Shown here piece after piece: positions 11,743 to 24,416 of a stretch of 64,000 nt of DNA. A program made the position numbers and the translations under genes. Under the pieces are notes generated by a model that worked only from the letters and a program-made list of their open reading frames with translations, made no database searches and was not told where the DNA came from. Origin of the DNA: Marasmius tenuissimus (lineage: Eukaryota; Basidiomycota; Agaricomycetes; Agaricales; Marasmiaceae); NCBI GenBank assembly GCA_029532415.1, contig JAQOTA010000054.1:3844001-3908000 (forward strand). Direction: 5' to 3'. Position 1 is the first letter of the stretch. Each line of letters starts with the position of its first letter.

Positions 11743-12763
11743 CCGCGAGAATGTATCCGGTCTACAAGTTATTACTCTCAGGGTACGTCTTTCATACGTG
11801 CGATGTGTTTATCATTCCACCGAGAATTGACAATGACGTCGACAACCCTAGGGTCATCTGCGTTGGTTCCCAATCCGTCCGCGTTGCAAGGGCTCTTTGT
11901 GGTGCTCGATCTTACACGCTTCCGACAGACTCGAGTCGGTACCTTACCCTTTCCCGGCAAGTCACGGTGGCAATGTCTGGGGTGTCAGCGCCCCCTACAA
12001 TCATACCGCGTCTCCCTGTCAAACGCTACACCCGTTGAGGCCATGTATAAATTCATACCTGATATCAATAGTAACCGACTTCGACGTCCAGAGCCGTTGA
12101 AGCTGCAATCTACAAATGATGAATGGAGACGGTGTTCGTAGCGGGATCGGTTGTTGCCGGAGCCACCGGTATTCATGTGCACAATATTAAACGCACAAGC
12201 ATCTCCTTCGTTCACGCCCCCTCAAGACTGTCAAAGCAGAGGGATATTAACGGTATGGCAGGAGGTATGGCAGGAAGTCGTGTGCTTTGCACTTAACTCA
12301 ATCTAGTGCCGAAACAGTTGACTCCTACTCACTCGAGGTTTTGAGCCCGTGTCAGATTTTCCGCATGATGCATCAATTGACTTTTTCAGGACGTGGTGGG
12401 GAAGAGAAATCCATGTTGAGGCTCCAACCGAAGGTAAAGAAGACAGTTGCGCTGATCCCATGAGCCGGCAAACAGCGAATGTAGGTAATAGACTTATCTC
12501 GATGCTTCATTGTAGTCTTTCATTGATCCTCTATTTTCTTGATACGTGCATCACATTGTCGCAGATTATGGACCTGTTACCACGCTCGAGGTTTAAGCCT
12601 CGTGTCGGGATAAAAGTATAATATGCGCCCTCCGTCCTGTTTCTCCCATGCTACCCTCTCTTCACTTCTTACTTCATGGGCTTGGTTCCCACTATTGACT
12701 GACTAACCTCTTTTCGGCTTTGTTCATCGGTTCATACGATCTGATCCACACCACTTTTTCTCC
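11743..12763. other. Intergenic stretch
   Basis: No domain or coherent splice pattern. A direct repeat ggtatggcagga is present twice near 12253-12276. TATA-like taaaagtataata near 12611 lies about 150 bases ahead of the next ATG. Confidence 0.6.
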
Positions 12764-14308
12764 ATGGCTGCCAATTCTGGACAACTGTTCCACATGCCCT
12801 ACGAGTTTCGCCTCCCGCCCAAACACGGTCGCAAGCCCACGTCTATACCAGACACTACCCAATTCACTATTGCAACACAGACCCTCTTTGGAGTACCCTG
12901 CGCTACTCCAGAGGAACCGCTTTACGTAGGGACACACAATGAGGTGAGCCAACGTTCCTCCCTCTATCAACGATTGTATTGTTTAAAAACCTCGTTGGTA
13001 CTGATGTTTACACTCCGCTCCGCGTCTAGTTGTATCTTCTCCGTCTCGCCGTCCCCGAGAATGCTCACACTGCGGTTCCAACCCGAGTGCTAGCTCGTGT
13101 TTCTCGGGATGACAAAACGAGGTCTGATATCAGTCTTGAGTCTGAGGTACGCCTCCCATGATGATGCGTGCGTTAGGCACCGGAAAAACTCACAAAACGG
13201 ACGCAACATTGGGGATACAGATAGCGACAATGGTATTCGTCAAATCGAGGACCAAAATACCTGTCCCTACAGTCTATGGATATTGTGCTACCAGAGATAA
13301 CGCGATTGGCCAGCCCTTCTCCATCTTATCATTCGTGAGCCCACCGAACTATAATTTTGTCCTGGATCTAGATCAACTGACCCCCGACATTTCCTCGAAA
13401 CAGACCGAGGGAGTAGATATGGGCGGTTCGGCTTGGGAAAATTTGCCCACACAAGTCAAGCTCAACGCTATTCGCGACTACGCACACGTCGTCCTCGAGC
13501 TTTATAGACTCAGGTTCGACCGGATCGGTTCTATTTACTTGAAGAAAGGCGCTTTTCCCCCACACTGCTTCGAACTTGGCGAAGTGGCGTGGTGGAAACA
13601 TGAGTCCGCAGCACGGAAGAGGTGTGACCACTATGATAGAGGGCCTTGGAAGTCATCTGGGGAGTGGGTAAGGGCGGCGTTGACTGACGAGATTCAGTCG
13701 ATGCATCGGTTGCCGGAAGTCATCCGGCACGCGTACAACGGAAGTTTTGAAGGAGATGACTCGCCAAAATGGAGACTAGCCCAAAGTACACTTCCGGAGA
13801 TGTTGAAGAGGGTCGGGGATGTTATAGAGGACGGCCTCGATCGTTTTCATGCGGGCCCTTTTGTTCTTTGCCATACGGATCTCACTCCACGGTAGGCGTT
13901 TCCGAAGCGAGCGTTCCATCGGTTGTCGTCTCTGACCCTTTTGCTTTTCGACTCAGGAACATCATAGTTGCCAATGATGGTCCTCATGCCGGAAGAATAG
14001 TCGGCATAGTTGATTGGGAAATGGCAATGACCGCGCCGATATGGTCTCTCGTTTGTTACCCATCTTGGTTTGACTCCTCCGTCTCTCCGAGCACTAGGCC
14101 CAGGAACACAGAGGAGGCCCAACTTTTTAAGGATACGTACCTAAGGGAGATTCAGAAGAATATGGAGGCGAACGAGTCAGACATTCTCATGGTCATACAA
14201 AATGCGAGGGCTGAAAGGAGAAGACGGTTCACGGATGTCGCTCTGCTTCCCTGGCCCAGAGTGGATGCAATGCTCGCTTGGATGGATCATAATCCTCCGC
14301 GAGACTGA
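12764..14308 (+). CDS. Aminoglycoside-phosphotransferase-fold (APH) protein
   Basis: Exons 12764-12943, 13030-13146, 13221-13891 and 13957-14308, 439 residues. The APH/choline-kinase-like fold is shown by VATMVFVKSRTKIPVP (N-lobe helix), the split catalytic loop CHTDLTPRN, whose Asn is on the far side of the last intron, and the metal-binding GIVDWEMA. The canonical loop is HGDxxxxN; here it is HTD with Asp and Asn kept, common in agaricomycete APH paralogues. These families are large in mushrooms, and most members have unknown small-molecule or protein substrates; antibiotic resistance should not be assumed. Start chosen at the first ATG (MAANSGQ); an internal Met at residue 11 is possible. 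Confidence 0.85.
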
Positions 14309-16194
14309 AGAATGGGGATCGGAAATTATTCGTCCGGGTGGGTCCACCGACAACCCAACCTCTATCGAGGCTATTGCAATTAGACTGACAATTTTGGGCC
14401 ATGTACTCTTCGTTTTCTTGGTATTTCATCCGCACTCTGCTAGGCGTAGACCTACGATCACTGGTAATATTTAGTGTAATACATATTGTAATTTTCGAGG
14501 TGGAATATTCCTCCGGATCCAGTCTCCAGGAGGCTGTACCGAGTCTGACGGGATCTTGTCGTTGACAGGGTGCGACAGGGCTTGAATAGCAACCACTGTA
14601 CCCGAGGCTCGAGTTCACATAGCAGTGTATTAATATAAGTACATTGGTTGTATACATACACGCATCAATCCCTGCTCAGAATTAACACAACAAGTCCGTC
14701 GAATGTGAAGACCTAAGGAGCGATGGGCGGCTCATGAAGAGTTTGACTTTTAGACTTTGTATCCTTTCTCTTTCAGATGTTTTGAGGTGTGAACCCGGCG
14801 GGACTGCTCATGAACATGTGCCCATCGGACATCTAAGTTCAACTTGCCTATCTTCTCTGGAAGCAGTTATCTGGCCATATAGGTCGCACTGGCAGTGCTA
14901 TAACATCCAGATGTCTCCCTTTCGAGTATGGTCTCTTCGACTACTCACTGGTACCCCCGACTCATGGCGGACGCGTCGTGAGAACTCGTTGGCCATCAGG
15001 AGGTTGCGGGACGCGTCGGTTTCGCAGGCATGAGTCAAACATAGACCAGAGTACTCAAAAGTCTTGAAGAGATAATGCGCTCGCCAGCTGAGCAGAAGGA
15101 GCTCGAAGTGACGTCCCCGTACACGCGCAAGCAAGGACCCAACCCAAATCGACGGAACGTTGCCCCAACATGTGGCCCCCTCGAATTGAGCGGGGTTCTA
15201 ACTTATACCCAAAAAAGTTCACGGGTTAAAGCATCCTCAGACTATCCTGTTGGGGAAAATAGTATCCGCTGAAATCGTTCGCGGTTTTTTTCCTTTCGAA
15301 CACCCAAGTTCCTCCTTACTCTGGGCGGGCTTGATTGAAGTTGCAAAAATTACAAGGGCCTTTCTCAAAGAGTGAAGCCCTTGTTATGGTGTCTTCAAAA
15401 AATACAGGCTCTTCAAATGGGGTACCAATGTGATATCCAACAGATTGGCTTTCGGAATTGGCGGGATAAGCGGAAGGTTGGTAGAAGACCAGCACAAGCG
15501 GGTGGAAATATCCGTGATGGCTCGGCATTACCCGTGCTCGGCGTCTGTGCCTATTGCCAGGGCGTTCCGCGGCTATCGTGTCGGTTAGACTTTTCTACGT
15601 CTGACTACGACTACGTCCTGGTTGTCATATTTCGGTGGGCTAAGTACGAAACCAGTCAGCCTGCTTGTTTCTTCTCCTCCATCATCACACCCTATCCCAT
15701 CATTGCATCTGTTACATCTTTCTTCGTCTTTTTCCAGTTCAAGGTTGGAACATTTCACGGAGCATGCTGATACGCGTGTACTTATAACCCTGATCGTCTC
15801 CTAGTGTCGCGATAAATGCACGAATGCTTACACCCCCAATTCAGTACCAATTTGAGCAACTATTCTCTCTGTTCAAACTTCTGGAATCTGCTAGGGGGAA
15901 CGCTATGTAATGCCCGTCAATGCCCGGGTATCCTGCCTTTGCAGACAGCAACAAGTCATAAATGCCCCCGGCGATATCCCTCAGCACCACAGCTCGCCCA
16001 CTAGATTTCTCCGTCAAATAAGGACTCCAGCGACCCGACCTATATGGAGTCTTGCTCTCCCAAGTTCCACCTGCTGTCACCAGAGAGTCAGAGCCGGTGA
16101 CGTCACGGCCACGCGGTTGCCTTCCGCGCAGCCCAAGTCCTCGAGGAAATCGCGCGGTCGCTCCTTGTCGAGTACGACCACCACCTTCGCCTCA
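14309..16194. other. Long intergenic stretch
   Basis: About 1.9 kb. Open frames at 14734-15033 and 15372-15770 lack family features. The part after about 15650 is pyrimidine-rich and may be the 5' leader of the RING gene; an upstream in-frame ATG for that gene exists at 15910. Confidence 0.5.
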
Positions 16195-18956
16195 ATGTCT
16201 CAGAAAGCTACCGACGCAGCCAACAATGCGCCATATCTCACTCACCTCGTTGGACATCGTCGCCAGTTGTCCCTAGTACCACCAGACAATGCAGGTAGAA
16301 TGAGACAGGCTAAGCAAAAGAAGCAGCGAAGCGGTAACCCGGATGATGAACTTCGATTCAATACCGGTCCCAAATTTTACAAAGTCTCTACCTCTAGTCG
16401 TGCAAACTCAGATGCACGGCCACATCCTCGTTCTAGTCGGACAAGCCGAAGGACAGGTGAAGTTAGAGAGAACGAATATGTCGACGGTGAGTCTCCTCCA
16501 AATCACCTGGAAATACTGCTAATTGTTTCCGAAGATGGCTCGTCTATTCCCAATTACCCCCCGCCTTCGTTTGACGAAGCAATGTCAAGTCCTCCAATAT
16601 CTATCTGTCCGAGTACAGGCACCTTTATAAATCCTAGCTCCCGGACTGTACATTCATATTCTCCTAATTCGGCATCACCCTCGACACCCCAGATGTCTCC
16701 TGGGGCTTCTGCTTCATCAGCAAGCCCAGAAGATTTATCTGATAACGATTCCGATAGCGACGCCTCCCTGATGGCATCTGCCCGTTCGTCCAGTCCATAC
16801 GAGCCTCCCTCGCCAAGTGGTATGGAAGTCAGTCGGAGCCCAACTCCTGGTTCGACAATGGGTGACCTCGAGGCTGAATATGATGCGGAAATGATCAGTG
16901 CCCCGAATACACCCACTAGCAGTAAGCCCTGTCGAAGCCGTCTCTCCTTGTCGCCCCTTCGCACTCTTCTACCCCGGAGGTCCTCGAGCTCCACAAGGGC
17001 TATCTCAGCCCATCCTTACTGTCAATCCACAAATCCATCCTCTTTCTTCAGAAGTACCACGTCTTTATCGACGTTCACATTCGGCCGATCTACAACCTCT
17101 CCGCCTGATGCAGAAGAAGACAAGGGAGAACAGGAGGATTTTGAATCCTGGGAAGTGGTACGTCGTCCAACTAGTCTCCTATTCAATGTGGAGATGGCGA
17201 TGTCCACCAAAACGGCGCCTGAGGGCCTTCCTACCGAGAGCCTTTCCACGCCCCCGCCTTCAGAGCCCGTACGCTCCCACACCACTGTCCCACCCTCTGC
17301 CCCGCCTTCTTCCCTGCCTTCTGTCCCGCCTTCTGCGCCACCCCTCCCCCCACTGGTCGACAAAAAAACCCCATTCCCCAAGCCCAAAGTGAAGAAGGAA
17401 CCCAAGCGCAGAGATACAACCCAATCTCAAACTACGATGCCAAACGCTTCACCGCCCGGTTTAGAGACCGGTCCAATATTAACTACCGTCCGTACTCGTC
17501 GAACATACTCCCCCTCTCCAGCAACGCAAAGAGCCCCAATTCCTGGATCGCCGTTGCGGTCAGAAGCTTCATACCCCCAGGCTCAGCCTCAAGCCATTCT
17601 AGAGAAAGCTATCAACACTCCCCTCCCTATCACGCCCACCGAAAAGGCGGTGGATAATAAGGAACGGGGTGGGGTGCCCCCGCTATCACCTTTCCCGGCC
17701 GCCGCGACTAGCAGCTTCAGTTCATCTCTCGATAATCAAACTATAGCCCCCTTGCAGAATGTCCGAGGCCCAATGCGCGATGGACGCCAGGATTATACCC
17801 AGACTCGTTCGCACTCCTCTATTAGCTACCATAATAGCCGGGCGCCGTCCCCTGATGTTCTGGCTCGAACTTCTGCCCATGCATTTCCCACCTTATCACG
17901 GCCGGTCATGCCCCCCATAAATACAAACAACGTCCAGGAAGGTCCTGCGTCTCGCCGCGGCTCTCCCTCACCAATTCCGCCGACCCCATCATCATCCAGC
18001 ACATACACGATAACGCCAACGCATACCCCTACACAGTCGCACTTTGCCCATCACTACCTGGGTCGCCCGCTACCCAGACCCCCTCCATCTTTCTCTCGGG
18101 ATATGGTCGATTCTACATACGCTAGTTCTGTGGCAGAAAGCTTTGTCTCTTCGGCAAGTACTATGTGTCCGGAAGGCCTATTGATTGACTTCGATGAGCC
18201 AGCTCAACCCAGTTGCCCCGCGACGCCGGTTCCCACGTTGATGTATCAAAGAGGCGAAGTGCTCGAAGGCGGCAGATCGTCAAGATTGACTCAGTGGTCC
18301 ACATCCAGCAATCGTCACTCGCACGTCTTCGGTCGCACTCTTAGTCCAGCAGAGCAAGCAAGCAGGAACAGAACCGAGTCGGCTACTCGTGCTGCTTCTG
18401 TTACTGAACCCAATCCGCGCGGAGAACTCTCTCACTTCACTGATCTGGACCTGCTTGTAGCGGGCCTTGATGATAGCCAGCTTCAGGATGGGTCGGGCTA
18501 TGATGTAAGCCTTGCCCCACTTTTTGCCGAGTTATACTTACTGACTGCAGGTGCATCATACAACAGACCCTGCTCACGGTCTCCGAGTTCATGGGTCCAG
18601 CTTCTCCGGACCCTCCCTCGAGGCGAAGCTCCAACGCCAGCTCTCAAAGAACCACCAGAGAAAGGGACTCGACCACGGATCCTTGCCTACCGGTTCCAAT
18701 CCTCGGACACGTTTCCGTTGATCGGCGCCGGGTCACAAAAGACGGCCGAGTGAAGGTGAAGCTTGTCGTACTCGATAGTACTGTCGACAAGTGTGGTATC
18801 TGCCTGGTGCAGTTCAAAGAAGGTGACCTAGCCGCTATGAGCAGCAACACCTGTCGACATACATTTCACGAAACCTGTTTAAAGAAGTGGCTTAGATCCG
18901 GAGCCTCGAAGACTTGCCCTAGTTGCCGAGTCAAAGTCGGGGATCTTCGATACTGA
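16195..18956 (+). CDS. Long disordered protein with C-terminal RING-H2 finger (putative E3 ubiquitin ligase)
   Basis: Exons 16195-16486, 16535-18504 and 18567-18956, about 883 residues. The last intron uses the second AG (caacag), which is needed to keep phase. The first 48-base intron is in frame and free of stops, but has gtgagt, a ctaat branch-like site and a terminal AG, so I treat it as real. Residues 1-780 are low complexity (Ser, Pro, Thr). The last 55 residues form a C3H2C3 RING-H2: CGIC, CRHTFH, then C-x..-CPSC, ending at the C-terminus. Such proteins recruit an E2 for ubiquitin transfer; substrate unknown. Alternative start at 15910 would add 95 residues. Confidence 0.82.
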
Positions 18957-19798
18957 TCGTACTTCATTTCATTCCTCCTGTTCTCTGCCTCTTATGTCCT
19001 CTTCAGTGAAACGGGCGTGCTATTGGATTCATTTCGTAACTCTTTTCCCTCGGAGGATATGGGACTTTGAAGTTCGCTATGCGAGTGGGTAGTTATTGGA
19101 TATTAGACGACTGTTTTTCCCAAGTTTCCCCCCCTTCTCTAAAGGCTGTCAATATCGTTTTCCCTTCGGAACGTCCGGACACGTAACGCTGGTGTCGATC
19201 TGCTTTGGAATTCCTCTTGACCTTTCCCATCTGTACTGTAGCATATGATCAGCATTTACAATGTACAAATATCTCCTTACATGCGACCTTATTCTGATTC
19301 GACCTGGAGTCGAGCCTCTACATGTAATGGCCATCATCATCATACCTATCAATGACCCATAGTTTTGCACACCTTTGAGTGTTACCACGGCCCCAACTTA
19401 ACAGAGCGCTCCATCTCCATGGCTTTCAGGCTTTGATCATGTTAACAGCTTCGACGGAACAGTGATCACTGCTTAGACAGCGCTAAGTCCGGTTGACGTT
19501 GAGTTCCACACCGGAGTGGGCTTGGGAGTAAGAAAATCAGTCAGGAGGGGACGACAAGAAAACGGATGTTTTATAAATCCCGTAACAGCCACCGCTATTG
19601 CTTGGCAAAACACCGCGGAAGGCTGTTCTTACTTACCCGAAAAGGAAATAGCTCGGTCGGGGCCTCTACAGCTTTGCGGCGTTGATGTTGTAACTTGGCA
19701 CAGGGTGCAAGGGCATAAAATGGTACTCTCAGTCCCCACCTCGCCAGTAGCACTCCCAACCCACAATACCCCTCATATTCCCCTGCCACTGGCTCGAC
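18957..19798. other. Intergenic stretch
   Basis: No supported coding region. Begins with the pyrimidine-rich 3' flank of the RING gene. Confidence 0.55.
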
Positions 19799-20421
19799 AT
19801 GTATATCCAGGTTCAAGAACCTTCTCAGAACGACACCTCGTCGATTTCAGGCGACCTTGAAAGCCTGAATGTACCGCAATGCGACACGCGGAGTACCTGT
19901 GAGTTCTAAGCTGCGGTCAGGACGGTATGAGTGTGTCTAACCCAGTTTTCGCAGGCTTCCTAATAGCGACCGTCACATTACTCCTCATATTCTATGCTTT
20001 GGCGCTATGGGACAGATATATTAATCTCAGGTTACGAGAGGTCGAGAAACGTGAGTTGCCAACGTTTATCGTATATTAATACGCCGGGATCTATGACAGA
20101 TGAACTGATTCGTTATCTGTTACTTGACTAGAAACGCGCATGTTGATTCATTCGACACCGGTTTCTTTCCCGAATTATGGAGCGACCAGTAGAACCAGCA
20201 GTACAGAGTCGATGCAATACCTTACCGTACCTACGGATAAGCGTGTTCTGTACGGTGAACGCCCGCCTCAGGCGAGCTTTACCACTAAGGATCCCGAAGC
20301 TAGTAAGTGTCCGCTCAATCTACTTGCCAGGCGTGGCCTCGAACTGACGTACCCCTATCAAGATCCTCCCTCGAGCATACAGCTTCTGGTGCCGGAGATG
20401 GCGGCGACTACGAAGTCATAA
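19799..20421 (+). CDS. Small single-pass membrane protein, unknown
   Basis: Model with four exons, 19799-19898, 19955-20050, 20132-20302 and 20363-20421, phases consistent, 141 residues. A 33-residue polar N-terminus precedes one hydrophobic segment (CFLIATVTLLLIFYALALW), then an Arg/Glu-rich juxtamembrane stretch and a Ser/Thr-rich tail. No homologue recognised. The splice sites are good (gtgagt, gtgagt, gtaagt), but the model rests on them alone. The second intron interrupts the juxtamembrane segment. Could also be part of a longer gene. Confidence 0.5.
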
Positions 20422-21978
20422 AATCAACTAGGATCGATCTATCGAGATGATCAACATGTGTCCTAGCTACTCACAGACTATACAGCAAGATAATGTATTA
20501 TTACATCTTTTTGGACGAATCAGCTCACCTAGGGAGCTTATCGTGTTCCATACATTAGTTCCACAGCATTTACGACCTGTAATGACATCGATCATATTGT
20601 ATTAATAGCTGCAAATACTATCCCGAGAAAGTGAAGGCGTATCGCCAAAAATGCGCCCGCTGTACGTGCTGAACCCAATGACTATGTGGAGAAGCGTCAA
20701 GTGTGCTGTGTACCGCCGAAGACGATACAGTATTAAGGTTACATTCAGAACTGTTAACAGCAATAAACCTATGAGCAATGAGCACGCAATAGAGTTTAAC
20801 TGATGAGGTACACACATCAAGTGACTTGCTGAGGGCAGAGGGGTTGGAGGTCTCTTTCCTTTAGAGGAGGGGTCTACGGTTGGCAAGAATCTTGGGAAGG
20901 GCTTATAAGTATCGTCCTATCACCCGCGCTAAACACATGAACTTCGCCTTCGCTTCCCAATCCTCCCCAATTGATGTCTCCCGCTGCAACCGTCCATGTA
21001 CTTGCGACGAGAGAAGCAACACAACTCACCAGGATCAACTATGGCCTTAAAATCACCGTCATAGTTCGTGAGTACCCCCGGGGGGCTGCATTACACAGCA
21101 CTGCTCGATGTCGACTCACCTCCTGTCGCTAGTTTCGGTCGTCGTTGGGGTCCTCTTGATTGCATACATCGTGCGTCGAAGACGGTCAAGATCGCAAAAT
21201 GGCTCCACTGTACCTCTTCACGATAGGAAGCGACCGTTTTATCTTGACCTGAAGTCCAGTCATTGGCGCCCCGAATACTGTCGTCCGCCGCCAGACGCAC
21301 ACATCCCGGTCAAAAGGGTTCAGCCAGAGAAAATGTAAGAGGAATCCATGGTAAATAAAAACAGAGCCTAACATCGATGACTTTGACGCTGACCTACATA
21401 TTGAGTCAGGTGGGTAACTCGAGTTGACGGAGACCTACTTAGCTTCAAGTCCAAGTCACAGATGGACGTCTGGACGCTCATGCATATGTATATTTATACT
21501 CTGTCTGTATCTCTTCGTCGGTGCTTGGCTTGGTACGCAGATACGAAACACAACAATTACTTCTTGACAGGTCCCCAGAGTCGTCACCAGGCTCTTGATT
21601 GAAAGTTGAGCGCGCCAGCTGGAATAGAGCCAGGGTGCTGTACCACAGCAGTGAGACCATAGTTAAGCACAAAAGGGAGTAAGAGGTGAAGGAGTCGAGC
21701 GTTTGACTAGCTCAGTCCATGACTGAAGCTTTGTACTAGTAACGTGATGGCATGCAAGAAGCCGGAGGTTTCCATGCCCATTGCCAAGCGCTCAGCAATA
21801 AGGGCTAGCGCCCGGCCCGCTGGCCCCGTCGGTCCCCTACGGTCCAGCGGCTTTTCTTGAGCGAATTTCGCATCGGCCGCCTGAAGATGATCTTAGGCAC
21901 TCACCATAAAAGCTTCGCAATCCAAATGCAATCTTCCAGAAATCTCCAGCACTTCCTCACCCACCACAATAGGCCATT
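20422..21978. other. Mostly non-coding stretch
   Basis: Apart from a possible small membrane-protein gene at 21108-21338, nothing recognisable. A TATA-like cataaaa near 21905-21911 precedes the DUF2264 gene. Confidence 0.5.
21108..21338 (+). CDS. Possible small single-pass membrane protein, unknown
   Basis: 76 codons from the ATG at 21108: about 18 hydrophobic residues (LLSLVSVVVGVLLIAYIV), a run of Arg (RRRRSRS) and a Pro-rich tail. Layout is like the small membrane protein at 19799-20421, but there is no clear sequence similarity. An upstream exon from the ATG at 20937 is conceivable. The gaaaatgtaagag around the stop is also a good 5' splice site, so the real protein may continue. Low certainty. 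Confidence 0.35.
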   Translation: MSTHLLSLVSVVVGVLLIAYIVRRRRSRSQNGSTVPLHDRKRPFYLDLKSSHWRPEYCRPPPDAHIPVKRVQPEKM

Positions 21979-24131
21979 ATGACAGGAAGCTTTGTCCCAA
22001 CCTCTCCGTTTGCCTCTAACCCTCTCGTATCTCGCACAGATGTTACGAATATGTTTAATGGGCTTCTTGATGCCCTAAGACCTCATACTTCTCCTGGAGG
22101 AGCGAGAATACATTTGGGTCACACCGCTACCCACTTCGACGAAACAGCTGCACAGCTGGAAGGATTCTCTAGGCCAATTTGGGGCCTGGCATCGTTGATT
22201 GCTGGTGGCCAGCAATATCCAGGCGCAGAACGATGGAGCAAGGGTATGGCAAGTGGGACGGATCCAAAGGGAGGCGAGTTTTGGGGAAACATGCGAGATA
22301 AGGATCAGAGAATGGTAGAGTGCTCTGCTATCGGGTACTCGCTTTCTGTTGCTCCAGGGATATTCTGGGATCCCTTGAATGACGAGGAGAAAGACAATTT
22401 GGGTGAATGGCTTGGGGGCATGAACGACAAGGAGATGCCAAATACGAATTGGTTATGGTTTAGAGTGAGCAAAAACTCCTCGATACAGGGACAGATTTTG
22501 ATTGACTCCGGACAGGTATTCGCAAACTTGGGGCTCTCGAAAGTAGGCTCTAAGCGTGCGGATCTCAAACGTATGAAGGCAGATATGGACCATCTCGATA
22601 CATTTTACATTGGAGATGGGTGGTCCAGGGATGGTCCCGAGGGTGTCGTGCAACTCGATTACTACTCTTCGTCGTTTGCGATCCAAGTTGCCCAGCTCCT
22701 CTACTCTAAACTTGCCCAAGATGAAGATCCTGAGAGATGCGAAGAGTTCAGGAACCGCGCCAGGAAGTTCGCTCTTGATTTTGTTCATTACTTTGACGCT
22801 GAAGGTCCGCTCATTCTTAAATCATAACTGCTCCTCGCCTCACAAATCCCCCGATAGGACGAGCGATTCCGTTCGGTCGAAGTTTGACCTATCGATGTGC
22901 AATGTCCGCTTTCTGGAGTGCCTTTGCTGTTGCTTTCACCCCTACAGCCGCCCTACCCAACCTGACTCTCCCAGAACCTTTCACCTGGGGCATGGTCAAA
23001 GGCTTCCAGCTCCGCAACATCCGTTACTGGGCTAAACAATCCGGCGCGTTCACTCCAACCGGTGTCCTCACTCTCGGATTCGTATACCCCAATCATAACA
23101 TCCTGGAGAACTACAACTCTCCGGGATCTCCCTATTGGGCTTGCAAAGCCTTCATCTGCCTCTCCCTACCCGAATCTCATCCCTTTTGGACCTCGACGGA
23201 GGAACCATACCCTTCGGCGTTCACGAACACGATCAAAGTCCTTCGACACCCTTTACATATCATATCGAGTCTGGAGACCCAAGTTGGGACACACAGATTC
23301 ATCTTGAGCTCGGGTCAGCAATGTTCGTATCCGGTCAAACAGGGCGCGGCAAAATACGGCAAATTCACGTATTCGAGCGCGTTTGGGTATTGTGTTCCTT
23401 CGTCTGGTGTCGGAGCTCATGGGCGAGGGACTCTTGAGGAGCTTGGGGAGCTCGGTCACGATGGCGCTCTTGCCGTGAGTGATGATAGGGGAGAGACGTG
23501 GAGAGTGAGGAGGGATACGAAGGAGGCAAGGTTTGAGTCGTACGAGTACCGAGAAGGTGAAGGGGTTAAGAAGGGAGAGTACCTCCGGTCGACGTGGTTC
23601 CCATGGCCTGATGTCGAAGTGGAGACGTTCTTGTTCCCACCGACGAGAGACGCCCCGTTGTGGCACTTGAGAGTGCATCGGGTGAAGGCAGGGAGAGAGC
23701 TCTGGACGGCGGAGGGTTCTTGGGCGGTTTATGGTCAACGTGAAGATGGCAGGCACCTCGATGCACTCTCTGACACCTCTTCTGAGGCATACGGGACGTA
23801 CGAGTCTGGCAAGGGGGTCAGAGCGACCTCCAGAGCAGGTGTCGTTGGTATCGTGGACCTTTCCCCATCGGCAGATAGGAAAGGCATTCCGCTTCGTGCG
23901 GATGCTAACACAAGCTTGATTTACGCTCGTTCGGTACTTCCCACTCTTCAAGGTCACACCAACACAAAGGGCGATACATGGCTTGTTACGGCGGTTTTCG
24001 GGTTGCCCGCAGTGCTCGATACCGAGACGGGGGAAGAAACTGGTGCCAGGCAGGGCTGGTACAAGGAGTGGGTGAAGCGACCAGAGGTACCAGATCTTGT
24101 TCAGTCTTTGATGGCGAAGGCCAGTCGCTAA
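21979..24131 (+). CDS. DUF2264 family protein
   Basis: Exons 21979-22804 and 22858-24131 (intron gtccgc..atag), 699 residues. The N-terminal two-thirds form the DUF2264 alpha-toroid-like region, with [29 protein letters not shown] and [10 protein letters not shown] as recognisable blocks. The C-terminal 250 residues are beta-rich, as in other fungal members. Bacterial and fungal relatives are thought to act on polysaccharides or oligosaccharides by fold similarity, but no activity is established for this type. No signal peptide. Start at the first ATG after a TATA-like box 70 bases upstream. The 5' splice site gtccgc is non-consensus, but it restores the frame between two clearly homologous halves. 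Confidence 0.85.
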
Positions 24132-24416
24132 GAGAAAACAAAGTGCATCCCAGAGAGAACGTCCGTGTTATGTATAGTACAATGTAATGACATACCAGCT
24201 GACAGCAATAACAAGGAAAGACTCGAAAAAAGAGGTGGAACGGGGTGCATAAGCAAAGATTAACCAAAATCGTGGTGCAAGTGTCAATATTTTAGAAGAT
24301 AAGAATGTCCATTTTGAGTGTATGACTGTGAGCTTAACGAATGGAAGGTGATTAAAGAGCGACAGTGAGAGTCCGACAGCGAGAACCATGAGTACGAGAG
24401 GTAACAAAGACAAGAT
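24132..24416. other. Convergent 3' flank
   Basis: Short space between the stop codons of the DUF2264 gene (+) and the LEA-like gene (-). Nothing else seen. Confidence 0.6.
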
